Positions 18,947 through 28,057 of a DNA stretch of 64,000 nt are shown piece by piece. How positions within the stretch are numbered: position 1 is the stretch's first letter; each line of letters opens with the position of its first letter. Source of the stretch: Gammaproteobacteria bacterium (GTDB taxonomy: Bacteria; Pseudomonadota; Gammaproteobacteria; Pseudomonadales; Pseudohongiellaceae). The translations under genes were made by a program, and so were the position numbers. Below the pieces are notes generated by a model. The model was not told the DNA's origin and ran no database searches. It saw only the letters and a list, made by a program, of their open reading frames with translations. The stretch spans positions 1-64,000 of the forward strand of contig PBYU01000081.1 in the NCBI GenBank assembly GCA_002730035.1, given 5' to 3'.

Positions 18947-19102
18947 TGCCCAGTCTTCCTGAAAATGCCTCCCCTGCCAGGGCAATAACGCTGACCGCCA
19001 AGCACCCCAAACCCTCGTAATCAGTAGCCCATTGACGGTCAGTACCAGATTCTGTGCTAGACTCTTGCTAGTCTGCTTCTCTCAAATTTAAGTTTGTGCG
19101 CT

Positions 19103-20746
19103 ATGAAATACGCCTTCCTTTTACTCAGTTTTTTGACGCTCGCTTCTGTCGCAACCGCTGACACAACGCTGATCAGCAACATCAATGGTTATACCCTGAA
19201 CAGCGATCGACAACTGCTTCGGTTCTCGGCGCTGCAATTTACCGACGACAGCATCGACCGCACGTTTACAGCAACAGACACCCTGCCGGATGGCGCGGAC
19301 CAAACCATTGACGGCGCAGGGCAGACGTTGATAACCGGCCTCATCGATGCCCATGGTCACATACTCAATTACGGAAGATTCTTGTTGCAGGTGGACCTGG
19401 TGGGAAGCACGACTGAGCAGGAAGCCGCGCAGCGTGTCGCGGCTTTCGAAGCGGCTAACGGCGAGCTGGAATGGGTGCAGGGCCGGGGATGGAACCAGGT
19501 CTTGTGGGACAGCAACAGTTTCCCCACCGCCGCAATATTGGACGCCGTAGTCAGTCACAAACCAGTCTGGTTACGCCGCATCGACGGTCATGCCGGCTGG
19601 GCAAATACCGCCGCCATGGAGCTGGCCGGCGTTACGCGTGACTCGCAAGATCCAACCGGTGGCCAGATCATGCGTGATGCGAATGGAGATGCTACCGGGG
19701 TATTTATCGATACTGCCATGGGTTACATCAGCTCACAGCTACCCTCTGCCACTATCGAAGAGCAGAAAATTGCCCTGCACACATCGATGAGCAGGCTGGC
19801 GGAATTCGGGCTGACCAGCGTACATGATGCCGGTGCCAGCAGTCAAACTATCGCGGCTTACAAGCAGCTTGCGCAGGACGGACCATTGCCGATTCGCGCC
19901 AATGTCATGATCGCCGCATCTGATCCGCTTTATCAGGACCGGCTCGATGAGGGACATTTTCGCAGCGAAGATGACACTCTCAATATCAACAGCGTAAAAG
20001 TAGTCGGGGATGGCGCGCTGGGGAGCCGTGGTGCGGCGTTAATCGAGGAATACTCCGACGAGCCGGGCAACCATGGACTGCTGCGCTATGACGATGAACG
20101 CATGGAATTCCTGATGCGTGTAGCCATGAATTCCGGTTTCCAGGTTAACACCCATGCCATCGGTGACGATGCCAACATGAAAGTACTGGATAACTATGAA
20201 CGCCTGATTCTGGAGACCGATTCAGGTGCGATGCGTCATCGTGTGGAGCATGCTCAGATTTTGCGCTACGAAGACATCTTGCGGTTTGCCGAGCTGGGTG
20301 TTATTCCATCCATGCAGGCAACCCACGCCACCAGCGACAAGAACATGGCTCAGGACAGACTGGGAGAAACTCGCATTCAGGGGGCATATGCCTGGCGTAA
20401 GCTCATGGAATCCGGCGCACGCATCGCCAACGGTTCCGACTTCCCGGTGGAGTCACCCAATCCGTTCTGGGGCTTGCACGCCTCGGTAACCCGCCAGGAT
20501 CAGAACAACGATCCCCCCGGTGGTTGGTTTCCCGAAGAGAGTATGACTCTGGAAGAAGCCTTCGCCAGCTTTACCATCGATGCTGCCTACGCGGGGCACC
20601 AGGAAAATCTATTGGGCACTCTGGAGCCCGGCAAGAAGGCTGACTTCATCATCATCGATCGTGATATTTTTGAATCGCCAGCCAGCGAACTCTGGCAGAC
20701 TCAGGTACAGGAAACCTGGGTAAATGGAAGGAAGATTACTGACTGA
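19103..20746 (+). CDS. Secreted amidohydrolase family protein (YtcJ-like)
   Basis: Signal peptide; GLIDAHGHILNYG, HAIGDDANMKVLDNYE, RVEHAQIL, NGSDFPVESPNPFWGLHASVTR, LEPGKKADFIIIDRD. Confidence 0.88.
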   Translation: MKYAFLLLSFLTLASVATADTTLISNINGYTLNSDRQLLRFSALQFTDDSIDRTFTATDTLPDGADQTIDGAGQTLITGLIDAHGHILNYGRFLLQVDLVGSTTEQEAAQRVAAFEAANGELEWVQGRGWNQVLWDSNSFPTAAILDAVVSHKPVWLRRIDGHAGWANTAAMELAGVTRDSQDPTGGQIMRDANGDATGVFIDTAMGYISSQLPSATIEEQKIALHTSMSRLAEFGLTSVHDAGASSQTIAAYKQLAQDGPLPIRANVMIAASDPLYQDRLDEGHFRSEDDTLNINSVKVVGDGALGSRGAALIEEYSDEPGNHGLLRYDDERMEFLMRVAMNSGFQVNTHAIGDDANMKVLDNYERLILETDSGAMRHRVEHAQILRYEDILRFAELGVIPSMQATHATSDKNMAQDRLGETRIQGAYAWRKLMESGARIANGSDFPVESPNPFWGLHASVTRQDQNNDPPGGWFPEESMTLEEAFASFTIDAAYAGHQENLLGTLEPGKKADFIIIDRDIFESPASELWQTQVQETWVNGRKITD

Positions 20747-20771
20747 CACACTGTGTCCTATAGAGTTTATT

Positions 20772-23045
20772 ATGAAACCAAAACTCCTCTATCTATCGGC
20801 GCTACTTCTGGTTGGCCTCACGGCCTGCAGCTCAAAAGAGACTCCTCAAGATGTTGCAGAAACCGCCCAATCAGTACTTGCCGCAAGGTTCGACCAGACT
20901 GAAATTGCAAGATGGGAACAGCAGTCCAGCAATGTAAGAATTCTCAGAGACAGATGGGGCATCGCGCATATCTACGGGAGGACTGATGCTGACACCGTAT
21001 TTGGTACCCTATATGCCCAGGCCGAAGATGACTTCAATCGAGTAGAGACAAACTACCTCAACGCCATGGGTCGGCTCGCCGAAGCAGAAGGCGCTGGGCA
21101 ACTGTATCGAGACCTGCGCATGAGACTGTTTATCGACCCGGCCGACATGCGAGAGAAGTACCAGGCGAGCCCGCAATGGCTGAAAGATTTGATGGATGCA
21201 TTTGCCGATGGCCTGAATTACTTCCTCTATACTCATCCCGAAGTCGAACCAAGAGTTATACAACGCTTCGAACCCTGGATGGCGCTAAGCTTTACGGAAG
21301 GTAGTATCGGTGGCGATATCGAACGGGTTAACTTGCGAAGCCTGCAGGACTTTTACAGCGGCGATAATCTGGTGGCCCAAACCGAATCCATCTTCGATGG
21401 TGAGCCACGGGGCTCCAATGGTTTTGCAATCTCGCCAGAAAACACTGCCAACGGAAACGCCCTGTTTCTAATCAACCCTCATACTTCCTTCTTCTTTCGT
21501 TCCGAGTTACACATGGTTAGCGAAGGAGGTCTCAATGCATACGGCGCGGTGACCTGGGGGCAGTTCTTTATCTACCAGGGATTTAACGAGAACACCGGCT
21601 GGATGCATACCTCCAGCAGAGCCGACGCAATCGACTACTATCTCGAAACCATTATCGAACATGACGACGGGTTCTACTACCTGCACGGTGACGAAGAAAG
21701 AAAACTCACTGAAACCACGTTGACTCTTCCCTATAAAGACGGTGATGCAATGTCCGACGTAGAATTTACCGTCTACCACAGCCATCATGGTCCGATAATT
21801 CGTGAACAGGATGGTAAATGGCTGTCTATCAGCCTCATGCAGGAACCAATCAAGGCCTTGAGCCAATCCTATGGCCGGACCCGGGCGCGCAATTACGAAG
21901 AGTTCGCCGCCACCATGGAATTGCGTACCAATTCTTCCAACAACACCGTCTACGCCGACAGCGATGGCAATATCGCCTACTGGCACGGCAACTTCATCCC
22001 GCGCCGCGATACTCAATTCGACTGGAACCAGCCACTGGACGGTAGTAATCCGGCGACCGACTGGCAGGGACTGCATCCGGTCAATGAAACCATAACGGTA
22101 TTCAATCCCGCCAGCGGCTGGATACAGAACACCAATAACACACCATTTTCCGCCGCGGGTGCGGACAGTCCACGCCAGCAGGACTACCCGGACTATATGG
22201 CAAATAATCCAGAGAATTACCGCGGAATTCACGCGGTACAGGTTCTTCAGAACAAACGCGATTTCACCCTTGACTCCTTGATAGAAGCGGCCTATGACCC
22301 GACGCTTACGGCCTTCGAGGATTTGATTCCGAGCCTGCTGCTGATTACAGCCGTGGACAGAATTTCCCAAATCAACAATCCTGATACCATCCCGGGTCCA
22401 GCGATTGGCGACAACGTATCCATACAATCGGATTTGCTGGAATACATCGATCTGCTGCGCACCTGGGATTACACCGCTTCGGCCGATTCTGTGGAGACCT
22501 CTCTGGCGGTGTACTGGGCACAGAAGCTGATGGCCAATGTGGCGACACAGGCTGCAGAGGAAGGCATTAACATTTATGAGTATATGGCTGACCGTTCGTC
22601 TGTAGCTCAGAAATTAGCCGCCCTGCGACAGGCAGCACAACAACTGACCGATGATTTTGGCAGCTGGCAAGTGGCCTGGGGTGAGATCAATCGCTACCAG
22701 CGCATTAATGGTAACCTGGTGCAGAACTTCAACGATGCCGCACCCAGCCTGCCGGTAGGATTTGGCTCCGGCCGTTGGGGGTCACTGGCCTCTTTTGGCA
22801 GTCGCACCTACCCCGGCACTAAACGTATGTACGGCACCAGCGGCAATAGTTTCGTTGCCGCCGTTGAATTTGGTGAGCGAGTCACCGCCAAAGCCATTAC
22901 CGTAGGCGGCCTGCAGAGTGATCCCGCGGCGCCTCATTTCGATGATCAGGCCCAGATGTATGCCGATGGCGAGTTTCGTGATGTACTCTTTTATAGAGAA
23001 GACATCGAAGCTAACCTCGAGAAGACTTATAATCCCGGTCACTAG
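20772..23045 (+). CDS. Penicillin acylase family Ntn-hydrolase, lipoprotein
   Basis: Lipobox LVGLTAC; IRILRDRWGIAHIYG; predicted nucleophile context EPRGSNGFAISPENTANGNALFLINPH; NTVYADSDGNIAYWHGNFIPRRD. Confidence 0.88.
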   Translation: MKPKLLYLSALLLVGLTACSSKETPQDVAETAQSVLAARFDQTEIARWEQQSSNVRILRDRWGIAHIYGRTDADTVFGTLYAQAEDDFNRVETNYLNAMGRLAEAEGAGQLYRDLRMRLFIDPADMREKYQASPQWLKDLMDAFADGLNYFLYTHPEVEPRVIQRFEPWMALSFTEGSIGGDIERVNLRSLQDFYSGDNLVAQTESIFDGEPRGSNGFAISPENTANGNALFLINPHTSFFFRSELHMVSEGGLNAYGAVTWGQFFIYQGFNENTGWMHTSSRADAIDYYLETIIEHDDGFYYLHGDEERKLTETTLTLPYKDGDAMSDVEFTVYHSHHGPIIREQDGKWLSISLMQEPIKALSQSYGRTRARNYEEFAATMELRTNSSNNTVYADSDGNIAYWHGNFIPRRDTQFDWNQPLDGSNPATDWQGLHPVNETITVFNPASGWIQNTNNTPFSAAGADSPRQQDYPDYMANNPENYRGIHAVQVLQNKRDFTLDSLIEAAYDPTLTAFEDLIPSLLLITAVDRISQINNPDTIPGPAIGDNVSIQSDLLEYIDLLRTWDYTASADSVETSLAVYWAQKLMANVATQAAEEGINIYEYMADRSSVAQKLAALRQAAQQLTDDFGSWQVAWGEINRYQRINGNLVQNFNDAAPSLPVGFGSGRWGSLASFGSRTYPGTKRMYGTSGNSFVAAVEFGERVTAKAITVGGLQSDPAAPHFDDQAQMYADGEFRDVLFYREDIEANLEKTYNPGH

Positions 23046-23079
23046 AATCCGTTTTCAACCAGAGCATGATTCCGCAGTA

Positions 23080-24252
23080 ATGACAGATAACTACATGCCC
23101 GGCAGGCATTTCCTGCAAATTCCCGGACCCTCCAATGTTCCCGACAGCGTGTTGCGTGCCATGGCGCAACCGGTTATTGACCATCGTGGCCCGGAATTTC
23201 CCGAGCTGACCTTTGGCATTCTGGAAAAACTCAGACCCATTTTCAATACCACCGGATCCATCTTCATCTATCCAAGCTCTGGCACTGGTGGCTGGGAATG
23301 CGCGCTGCTCAATGCTCTCTCCCCCGGCGACAAGGTGCTGGCATTCGAAACCGGTCACTTTGCCACGCTGTGGAAAAACGTCGCCGAAAACCTGGGGCTG
23401 CATATCGTTTGGATACCCGGAGACTGGCGCCACGGCATCAACCCTTCCCTGGTGGAAGAAAAGCTGAGTGAGGACAGCAAGCATGAGATCAAAGCCGTGC
23501 TCGCCGTGCAGACAGAAACCTCTACCGGAGTCACCAGCCAGATTCCCCGTATCAGGGCTGCCATCGATGCCGCAAAACATCCGGCGCTGTTTTTGGTAGA
23601 CACAGTCTCCTCCCTGGCCTGCACTGAATTCAGGCACGACGACTGGGGAGTGGACGTCACCGTCAGTGGCTCACAGAAGGGGCTGATGCTACCGCCGGGC
23701 CTGAGTTTTAATGCAGTTAGCGAGCAGGCTCTGGCACGTGCCAAGAGTTCCACCGCCCAGCATTCCTATTGGCGATGGGACACCATTCTGGAAAACAACC
23801 AGCTTGGATACTTCCCCTATACACCGAACACCAACCTCTTATATGGCCTGGATGAAGCGCTGACTCTGCTGCACAGGGAAGGCATGGACAATGTTCTGGC
23901 CCGACATGCCCGACTGGCAGAGGCAACGCGCCGCGCCGTTACAGCCTGGGGTTTGGAAAATTTATGTATGAACCCTGAAGAATATTGTAACTCCCTCACC
24001 GCGGTATTGGTGCCGGAAGGCTATGATGCTGACGTGCTGCGTAAGATCATTCTGGAACGCTTCAACATGTCGCTGGGCACCGGCCTGGGTCGATTAAAGG
24101 GTCCTATCTTCCGAATTGGCCACCTGGGCGATTTCAATGACTTGATGCTGGCAGGCACGCTTAGTGGCATCGAGATGGGATTGGCGCTGGCTGACATTCC
24201 CCATAGCAGCGGCGGGGTTGATGCAGCACTTGAATTTCTAGCCACCAATTAA
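23080..24252 (+). CDS. Pyridoxal-phosphate aminotransferase, serine/alanine--glyoxylate aminotransferase family
   Basis: HFLQIPGPSNVPDSVLRAMAQPVIDHRGPEFPELT; DTVSSLACTEFRHDDWGVDVTVSGSQKGLMLPPGLSF (PLP lysine context). Confidence 0.9.
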   Translation: MTDNYMPGRHFLQIPGPSNVPDSVLRAMAQPVIDHRGPEFPELTFGILEKLRPIFNTTGSIFIYPSSGTGGWECALLNALSPGDKVLAFETGHFATLWKNVAENLGLHIVWIPGDWRHGINPSLVEEKLSEDSKHEIKAVLAVQTETSTGVTSQIPRIRAAIDAAKHPALFLVDTVSSLACTEFRHDDWGVDVTVSGSQKGLMLPPGLSFNAVSEQALARAKSSTAQHSYWRWDTILENNQLGYFPYTPNTNLLYGLDEALTLLHREGMDNVLARHARLAEATRRAVTAWGLENLCMNPEEYCNSLTAVLVPEGYDADVLRKIILERFNMSLGTGLGRLKGPIFRIGHLGDFNDLMLAGTLSGIEMGLALADIPHSSGGVDAALEFLATN

Positions 24253-24296
24253 AAGCCCTGAAAACGAAAGCCTGACAATAAGAATAAGGAGCATTT

Positions 24297-25670
24297 ATGG
24301 ATCCCTCCACCGCTGTAAATACCAGCGCAGCAATTTCCTTGGGCGGCTTCGCCGTCGTTATCTTCCTGCTCCTGTTCCTGATTGCCAAATGGAAGTGGCA
24401 TGTATTTTTTGCGCTACTAATTCCAATCATGCTGTTTGGCATTCTGCCGGGTGTGCAACAGAACAATTTCATCGACGCATTCGAGAGTGGCTTCGGCAAT
24501 ACCCTCGGTTCGATCGGCGTGGTAATTGTGCTAGGTTCGATAATCGCCGAGGCACTGAAACACACTGGCGCCATCCAGGTCATCACCCGCTCGATGGTAA
24601 ACCTGGTGGGCAGCAACCGCATGCCTCTGGCGTTGACACTGACTGGTTTCATCATCGGTATCGCGATCTTTTCCGATGTGGCGTATGTAATTCTTAATCC
24701 CCTGGTGCACTCGGCTGCCAGGACCATGAATGTAGGCATCGCCGTCATGTCCACCGGCCTGGTCGGTGCTCTACAACTCACCCATGCCATCGTTCCGCCG
24801 ACACCCGGGCCGCTGGCAGCGGCGGCAATCCTTGGGGCTGACATCGGCAGAACGATCATCTTCGGCGGTATCGCCTGTCTGTTCGGTTCGCTGGCCTGCT
24901 GGGCCTGGGGTGTGTTTATTGCCGGACCCCGCATTAAGACTATGGCAAGTGATGAGTTTGAAGGCGTGAGCATCAACGACCTCGATGAAGACGGACCCAG
25001 TGAACTTCCCAGCACGCTCAGTTCCTATACACCCATCGTCATCCCTATTGTGCTGATCGGGACCCAAAGTGTGGTTTCCCTGATTTTCGAGGAAGGGCAT
25101 ATGCTGCGCACTGTGTTCCTCTACCTCGGCTGGCCTGTTGTCGCACTGTCCATCGGCGTGTGGCTGGCTTATCGCAATATCAAGAGCGATGATGATAGGG
25201 AGAAAGCTAAGGATGCCTGGGTGGAAGCGGCCCTGAAGACTTCAGCCATGATTCTTGTTGTTACCGGTCTTGGCGGATCTCTCAGTGCCATTCTGCGTGG
25301 CACCCCTGCGGTGGACTTCATCGCCGCACTATTCACCGACTATGGCCTGCCAACTATTTTGCTTCCATTCGTTATAGGAATAATTGGCAATATGATCACT
25401 GGTTCGACAACGGTAGGTGTAATCACTGCAGCTTCATTGGTGGCACCCATGCTCGCCAGTCTCAGCCTGTCACCGGAAGCAGCCATGTTGTCCGGTGCCA
25501 GCGGCTCCGTCATTATCAAGTATGTTAACAGCAGTTATTTCTGGGTTTGCACGTCGCTGTCGCGGCTAAGCGTTCCCGATGCTGTATTCAGCTACGGAGG
25601 GGCTACGCTGGTCGGCGGCATCGTGTCGTTCCTGACAGTATGCGCCATGTGGGGAATTGGACTGATTTAA
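24297..25670 (+). CDS. GntP-type permease (gluconate/organic acid:H+ symporter family)
   Basis: Multi-TM; GFGNTLGSIGVVIVLGSIIAEALKHTGA; HAIVPPTPGPLAAA; GNMITGSTTVGVITAASL. Confidence 0.88.
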   Translation: MDPSTAVNTSAAISLGGFAVVIFLLLFLIAKWKWHVFFALLIPIMLFGILPGVQQNNFIDAFESGFGNTLGSIGVVIVLGSIIAEALKHTGAIQVITRSMVNLVGSNRMPLALTLTGFIIGIAIFSDVAYVILNPLVHSAARTMNVGIAVMSTGLVGALQLTHAIVPPTPGPLAAAAILGADIGRTIIFGGIACLFGSLACWAWGVFIAGPRIKTMASDEFEGVSINDLDEDGPSELPSTLSSYTPIVIPIVLIGTQSVVSLIFEEGHMLRTVFLYLGWPVVALSIGVWLAYRNIKSDDDREKAKDAWVEAALKTSAMILVVTGLGGSLSAILRGTPAVDFIAALFTDYGLPTILLPFVIGIIGNMITGSTTVGVITAASLVAPMLASLSLSPEAAMLSGASGSVIIKYVNSSYFWVCTSLSRLSVPDAVFSYGGATLVGGIVSFLTVCAMWGIGLI

Positions 25671-25672
25671 TC

Positions 25673-25719
25673 TGGGGACAGTTTACTTAACTGACTAGCA
25701 GTAAAGTAAACTGTCTCCA
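25673..25719. repeat. REP-like inverted repeat between convergent genes
   Basis: tggggacagtttactt-aactgactagcagta-aagtaaactgtctcca (one G.U wobble). Confidence 0.65.
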
Positions 25720-25743
25720 TCTTCAGCTCCGCAGCGTTTTTGT

Positions 25744-26784
25744 TCAGCCCCCATCCTCAGCTTCGGCTGCACGAAGCTCATTCATTCGTTCGCCACGAAG
25801 AATATTGAACATGCCGTAGTTTCCTTCATGGCAGGCGTATTCATACAGCGTACCTCCTACCTTGGTCATAGGCATAGTAGCAACTATCTTATCGGTAAAC
25901 GTGGAAGGGTCTTCAAGCGTCCACTCATACTCTATCGTGTCATAGCTTACGCGGGTAAATCGTTCGGTAAGAGACTTGTCCTTGGCATTTCCAAAGCGAC
26001 TGAAACTGGGTATCAGGTCGATAAAGTTTCTGGTTTGGACCACAAGCGTGTCGCCTTCCCAATAGCCTCTGGAATCTCCGGTCCACAAGCGAATATCGTC
26101 ATCAAGAGCACCACCGTCATCCAGCGGTACGATACGGGCGTCATGGACCATTTCGGTCATGATTACCGCATGATCCTTGTTTTGAAAGATCTGCACATTG
26201 GCGTTGTAACCACCGCCGTTCATTGGAGGACCGGCGTTGAAGCCGATCATGCAGCGCTCAGACAGGCCGCGATCTTCCGGCCCGTCCTTGGCGATACCCC
26301 CGAACAGTGCAAGCACCGGGCGCTCACCCGGAGTATCGACCGGCCCCAGATTAGCCATATGCTCGGCAGAGCCTTCAACCCTTGCAGGCAGACGACCATT
26401 GGGCGGATAGACAATAAGAGAAGTGCGAACGTTTTCACCGATACTGGCACGCTCATACCAGAAATTGTTATAGCCACCCGTGTTGGAACCTGCTTGTGGG
26501 GCTTCCGGGTTAACCACCAGTACGGCCTCTGCCGCATCCGCTGCTACGCGCCCCTCCTCCTGTCGGATACGATCCTGTTCAACTTCTTCCGAGGTCAGAA
26601 ACTCCTGTGTTCCAAAGCGCTCAGGTCGCTCCATTGGCGTACTGGAATTAAAATTCCAAACCCCCTGCAAATCAGGCTGGTCCCACTCCGTTCGCAGCAC
26701 AACATAATCGTCGGCCGTCTGCGCAAAGGACAAACTAATCGGGGCTATCAGGGTAGAAAAAGCTAGTAACAATTTAATTTTCAT
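25744..26784 (-). CDS. Secreted protein of unknown function, PDLQGVW paralog A
   Basis: MKIKLLLAFSTLIAPISLSFAQ signal; RTEWDQPDLQGVWNF; YWEGDTLVVQTRNF; LYEYACHEGNYGMFNILRGER. ORF track start 26892 is probably too long. Confidence 0.75.
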   Translation of the reverse strand: MKIKLLLAFSTLIAPISLSFAQTADDYVVLRTEWDQPDLQGVWNFNSSTPMERPERFGTQEFLTSEEVEQDRIRQEEGRVAADAAEAVLVVNPEAPQAGSNTGGYNNFWYERASIGENVRTSLIVYPPNGRLPARVEGSAEHMANLGPVDTPGERPVLALFGGIAKDGPEDRGLSERCMIGFNAGPPMNGGGYNANVQIFQNKDHAVIMTEMVHDARIVPLDDGGALDDDIRLWTGDSRGYWEGDTLVVQTRNFIDLIPSFSRFGNAKDKSLTERFTRVSYDTIEYEWTLEDPSTFTDKIVATMPMTKVGGTLYEYACHEGNYGMFNILRGERMNELRAAEAEDGG

Positions 26785-26864
26785 AGTTCTTTCCCGTAGA
26801 TTGACTAGACCTGGAGCTAAGGTAGTATTTTTGACAAAAGTAATCAATACAAACTCGTTGATGT

Positions 26865-26905
26865 GGGGGTAGTTCATTTGCTTATTGAGCAAATGAACTA
26901 CCCCC
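26865..26905. repeat. Perfect inverted repeat, 18-bp arms
   Basis: gggggtagttcatttgct-tattg-agcaaatgaactaccccc. Confidence 0.9.
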
Positions 26906-26907
26906 CG

Positions 26908-27954
26908 TCAGCGCTGCGAATCCCTTACCCTGGCTGCTCGCAGTATCGACGGTAATGAATAATTGCCCTCATGGCAGGCATACTCATAGATCTTCTTGCC
27001 AGGCGCCATTCTTTGTAGTGGGACCTGGGCCGTTACAGACTGACTGTAGAATTTGGGATCGGTCAGTGTGTAGCTGAACAGTAACTGGTCCTTTGAGACG
27101 GGAGTGTAGGTTTCAGTAATTTCCAGTTGAGCAGAAGATCTCACAAAGAAGTTGGATTGTTCCGGCCTGAAGTTTTTCGTGTGAATGACTAGAGAGTCTC
27201 CTTCATACCGGGCAATGGAATCGCCCAACCATTTATTGCCCTGGTTCTCAAAATGCTCGTCGCTGAGACGGATAACACGAACCGCACTGAAGTACTCAGA
27301 CAAAATCACTACATAGTTTTCATTTTGTACGATTTGAATATTACGAAGCGGATTATCACCATCGATTGAATTAGTGGCATCAAAGGTAAAAAGCAGCGGT
27401 AGCTGACCAGCCGAATTTAGACAACGCTCCTGCCCCGACCTGATTTCTGGACCATCTAAACGGTCAAATCCCTGTGCAAGCCAGTCGGCATAAATATCCC
27501 TGGCTCCCTCCAGATAAGGCAGCCGTCCGTTTGGCGGATCGATAATCAAGGAGGTTCGGTATTCTCCATTTACCTTCGAGACCATGATAGGCCTGACTTC
27601 AAAATTCTGATCGGCCCCGGCGCCAACCGTTCCGCCGCGCTGTGGTGCTGGCCGATCGGGATCGAGCGGCAGTGCCCTGGCTACTTCCTGGTCTCGGGCA
27701 ATCATTTCCAGAAGCAGGGCTTCTTCTGTGGTGTAAGCCTGCTTTGTGCCCAAGGCTACAGGACGTTGTAGCGGCGTTTGGGAAGGGTTGGTCCACAATC
27801 CTTGTAAGTCCGGATAGCCATACTCGGTTCTGGGGACAAGCCACGCCGACTCAGCTGCGAATGAAACCGTCGTCAAGAATACTGGAATGTAGATCGCCAG
27901 GATCCACAAATAGCAGGCCTTAACACAGGAAGAATTGAAGCGAGGCTTCATCAA
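26908..27954 (-). CDS. Secreted protein of unknown function, PDLQGVW paralog B
   Basis: RTEYGYPDLQGLWTNPSQTPLQRP; YEGDSLVIHTKNF; IYEYACHEGNYSLPSILRAAR. Confidence 0.75.
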   Translation of the reverse strand: MMKPRFNSSCVKACYLWILAIYIPVFLTTVSFAAESAWLVPRTEYGYPDLQGLWTNPSQTPLQRPVALGTKQAYTTEEALLLEMIARDQEVARALPLDPDRPAPQRGGTVGAGADQNFEVRPIMVSKVNGEYRTSLIIDPPNGRLPYLEGARDIYADWLAQGFDRLDGPEIRSGQERCLNSAGQLPLLFTFDATNSIDGDNPLRNIQIVQNENYVVILSEYFSAVRVIRLSDEHFENQGNKWLGDSIARYEGDSLVIHTKNFRPEQSNFFVRSSAQLEITETYTPVSKDQLLFSYTLTDPKFYSQSVTAQVPLQRMAPGKKIYEYACHEGNYSLPSILRAARVRDSQR

Positions 27955-28057
27955 GGATTCTCCGCTTATTGTTATTTGTTTCTATTTCTCTGTTGAACTC
28001 GGACGGTACAGCATCACTTCCTTGTTTTCCAGCTATTCGGTACTGCCCAGTACAAAA

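Noticed and set aside
21507-22427. 306-aa minus-strand ORF
   Set aside because: Antisense to the penicillin-acylase gene; no independent family signal
24161-25015. 284-aa minus-strand ORF
   Set aside because: Antisense to GntP permease; low-complexity composition typical of shadow ORFs
25828-26766. 312-aa plus-strand ORF
   Set aside because: Antisense to PDLQGVW paralog A; coding shadow
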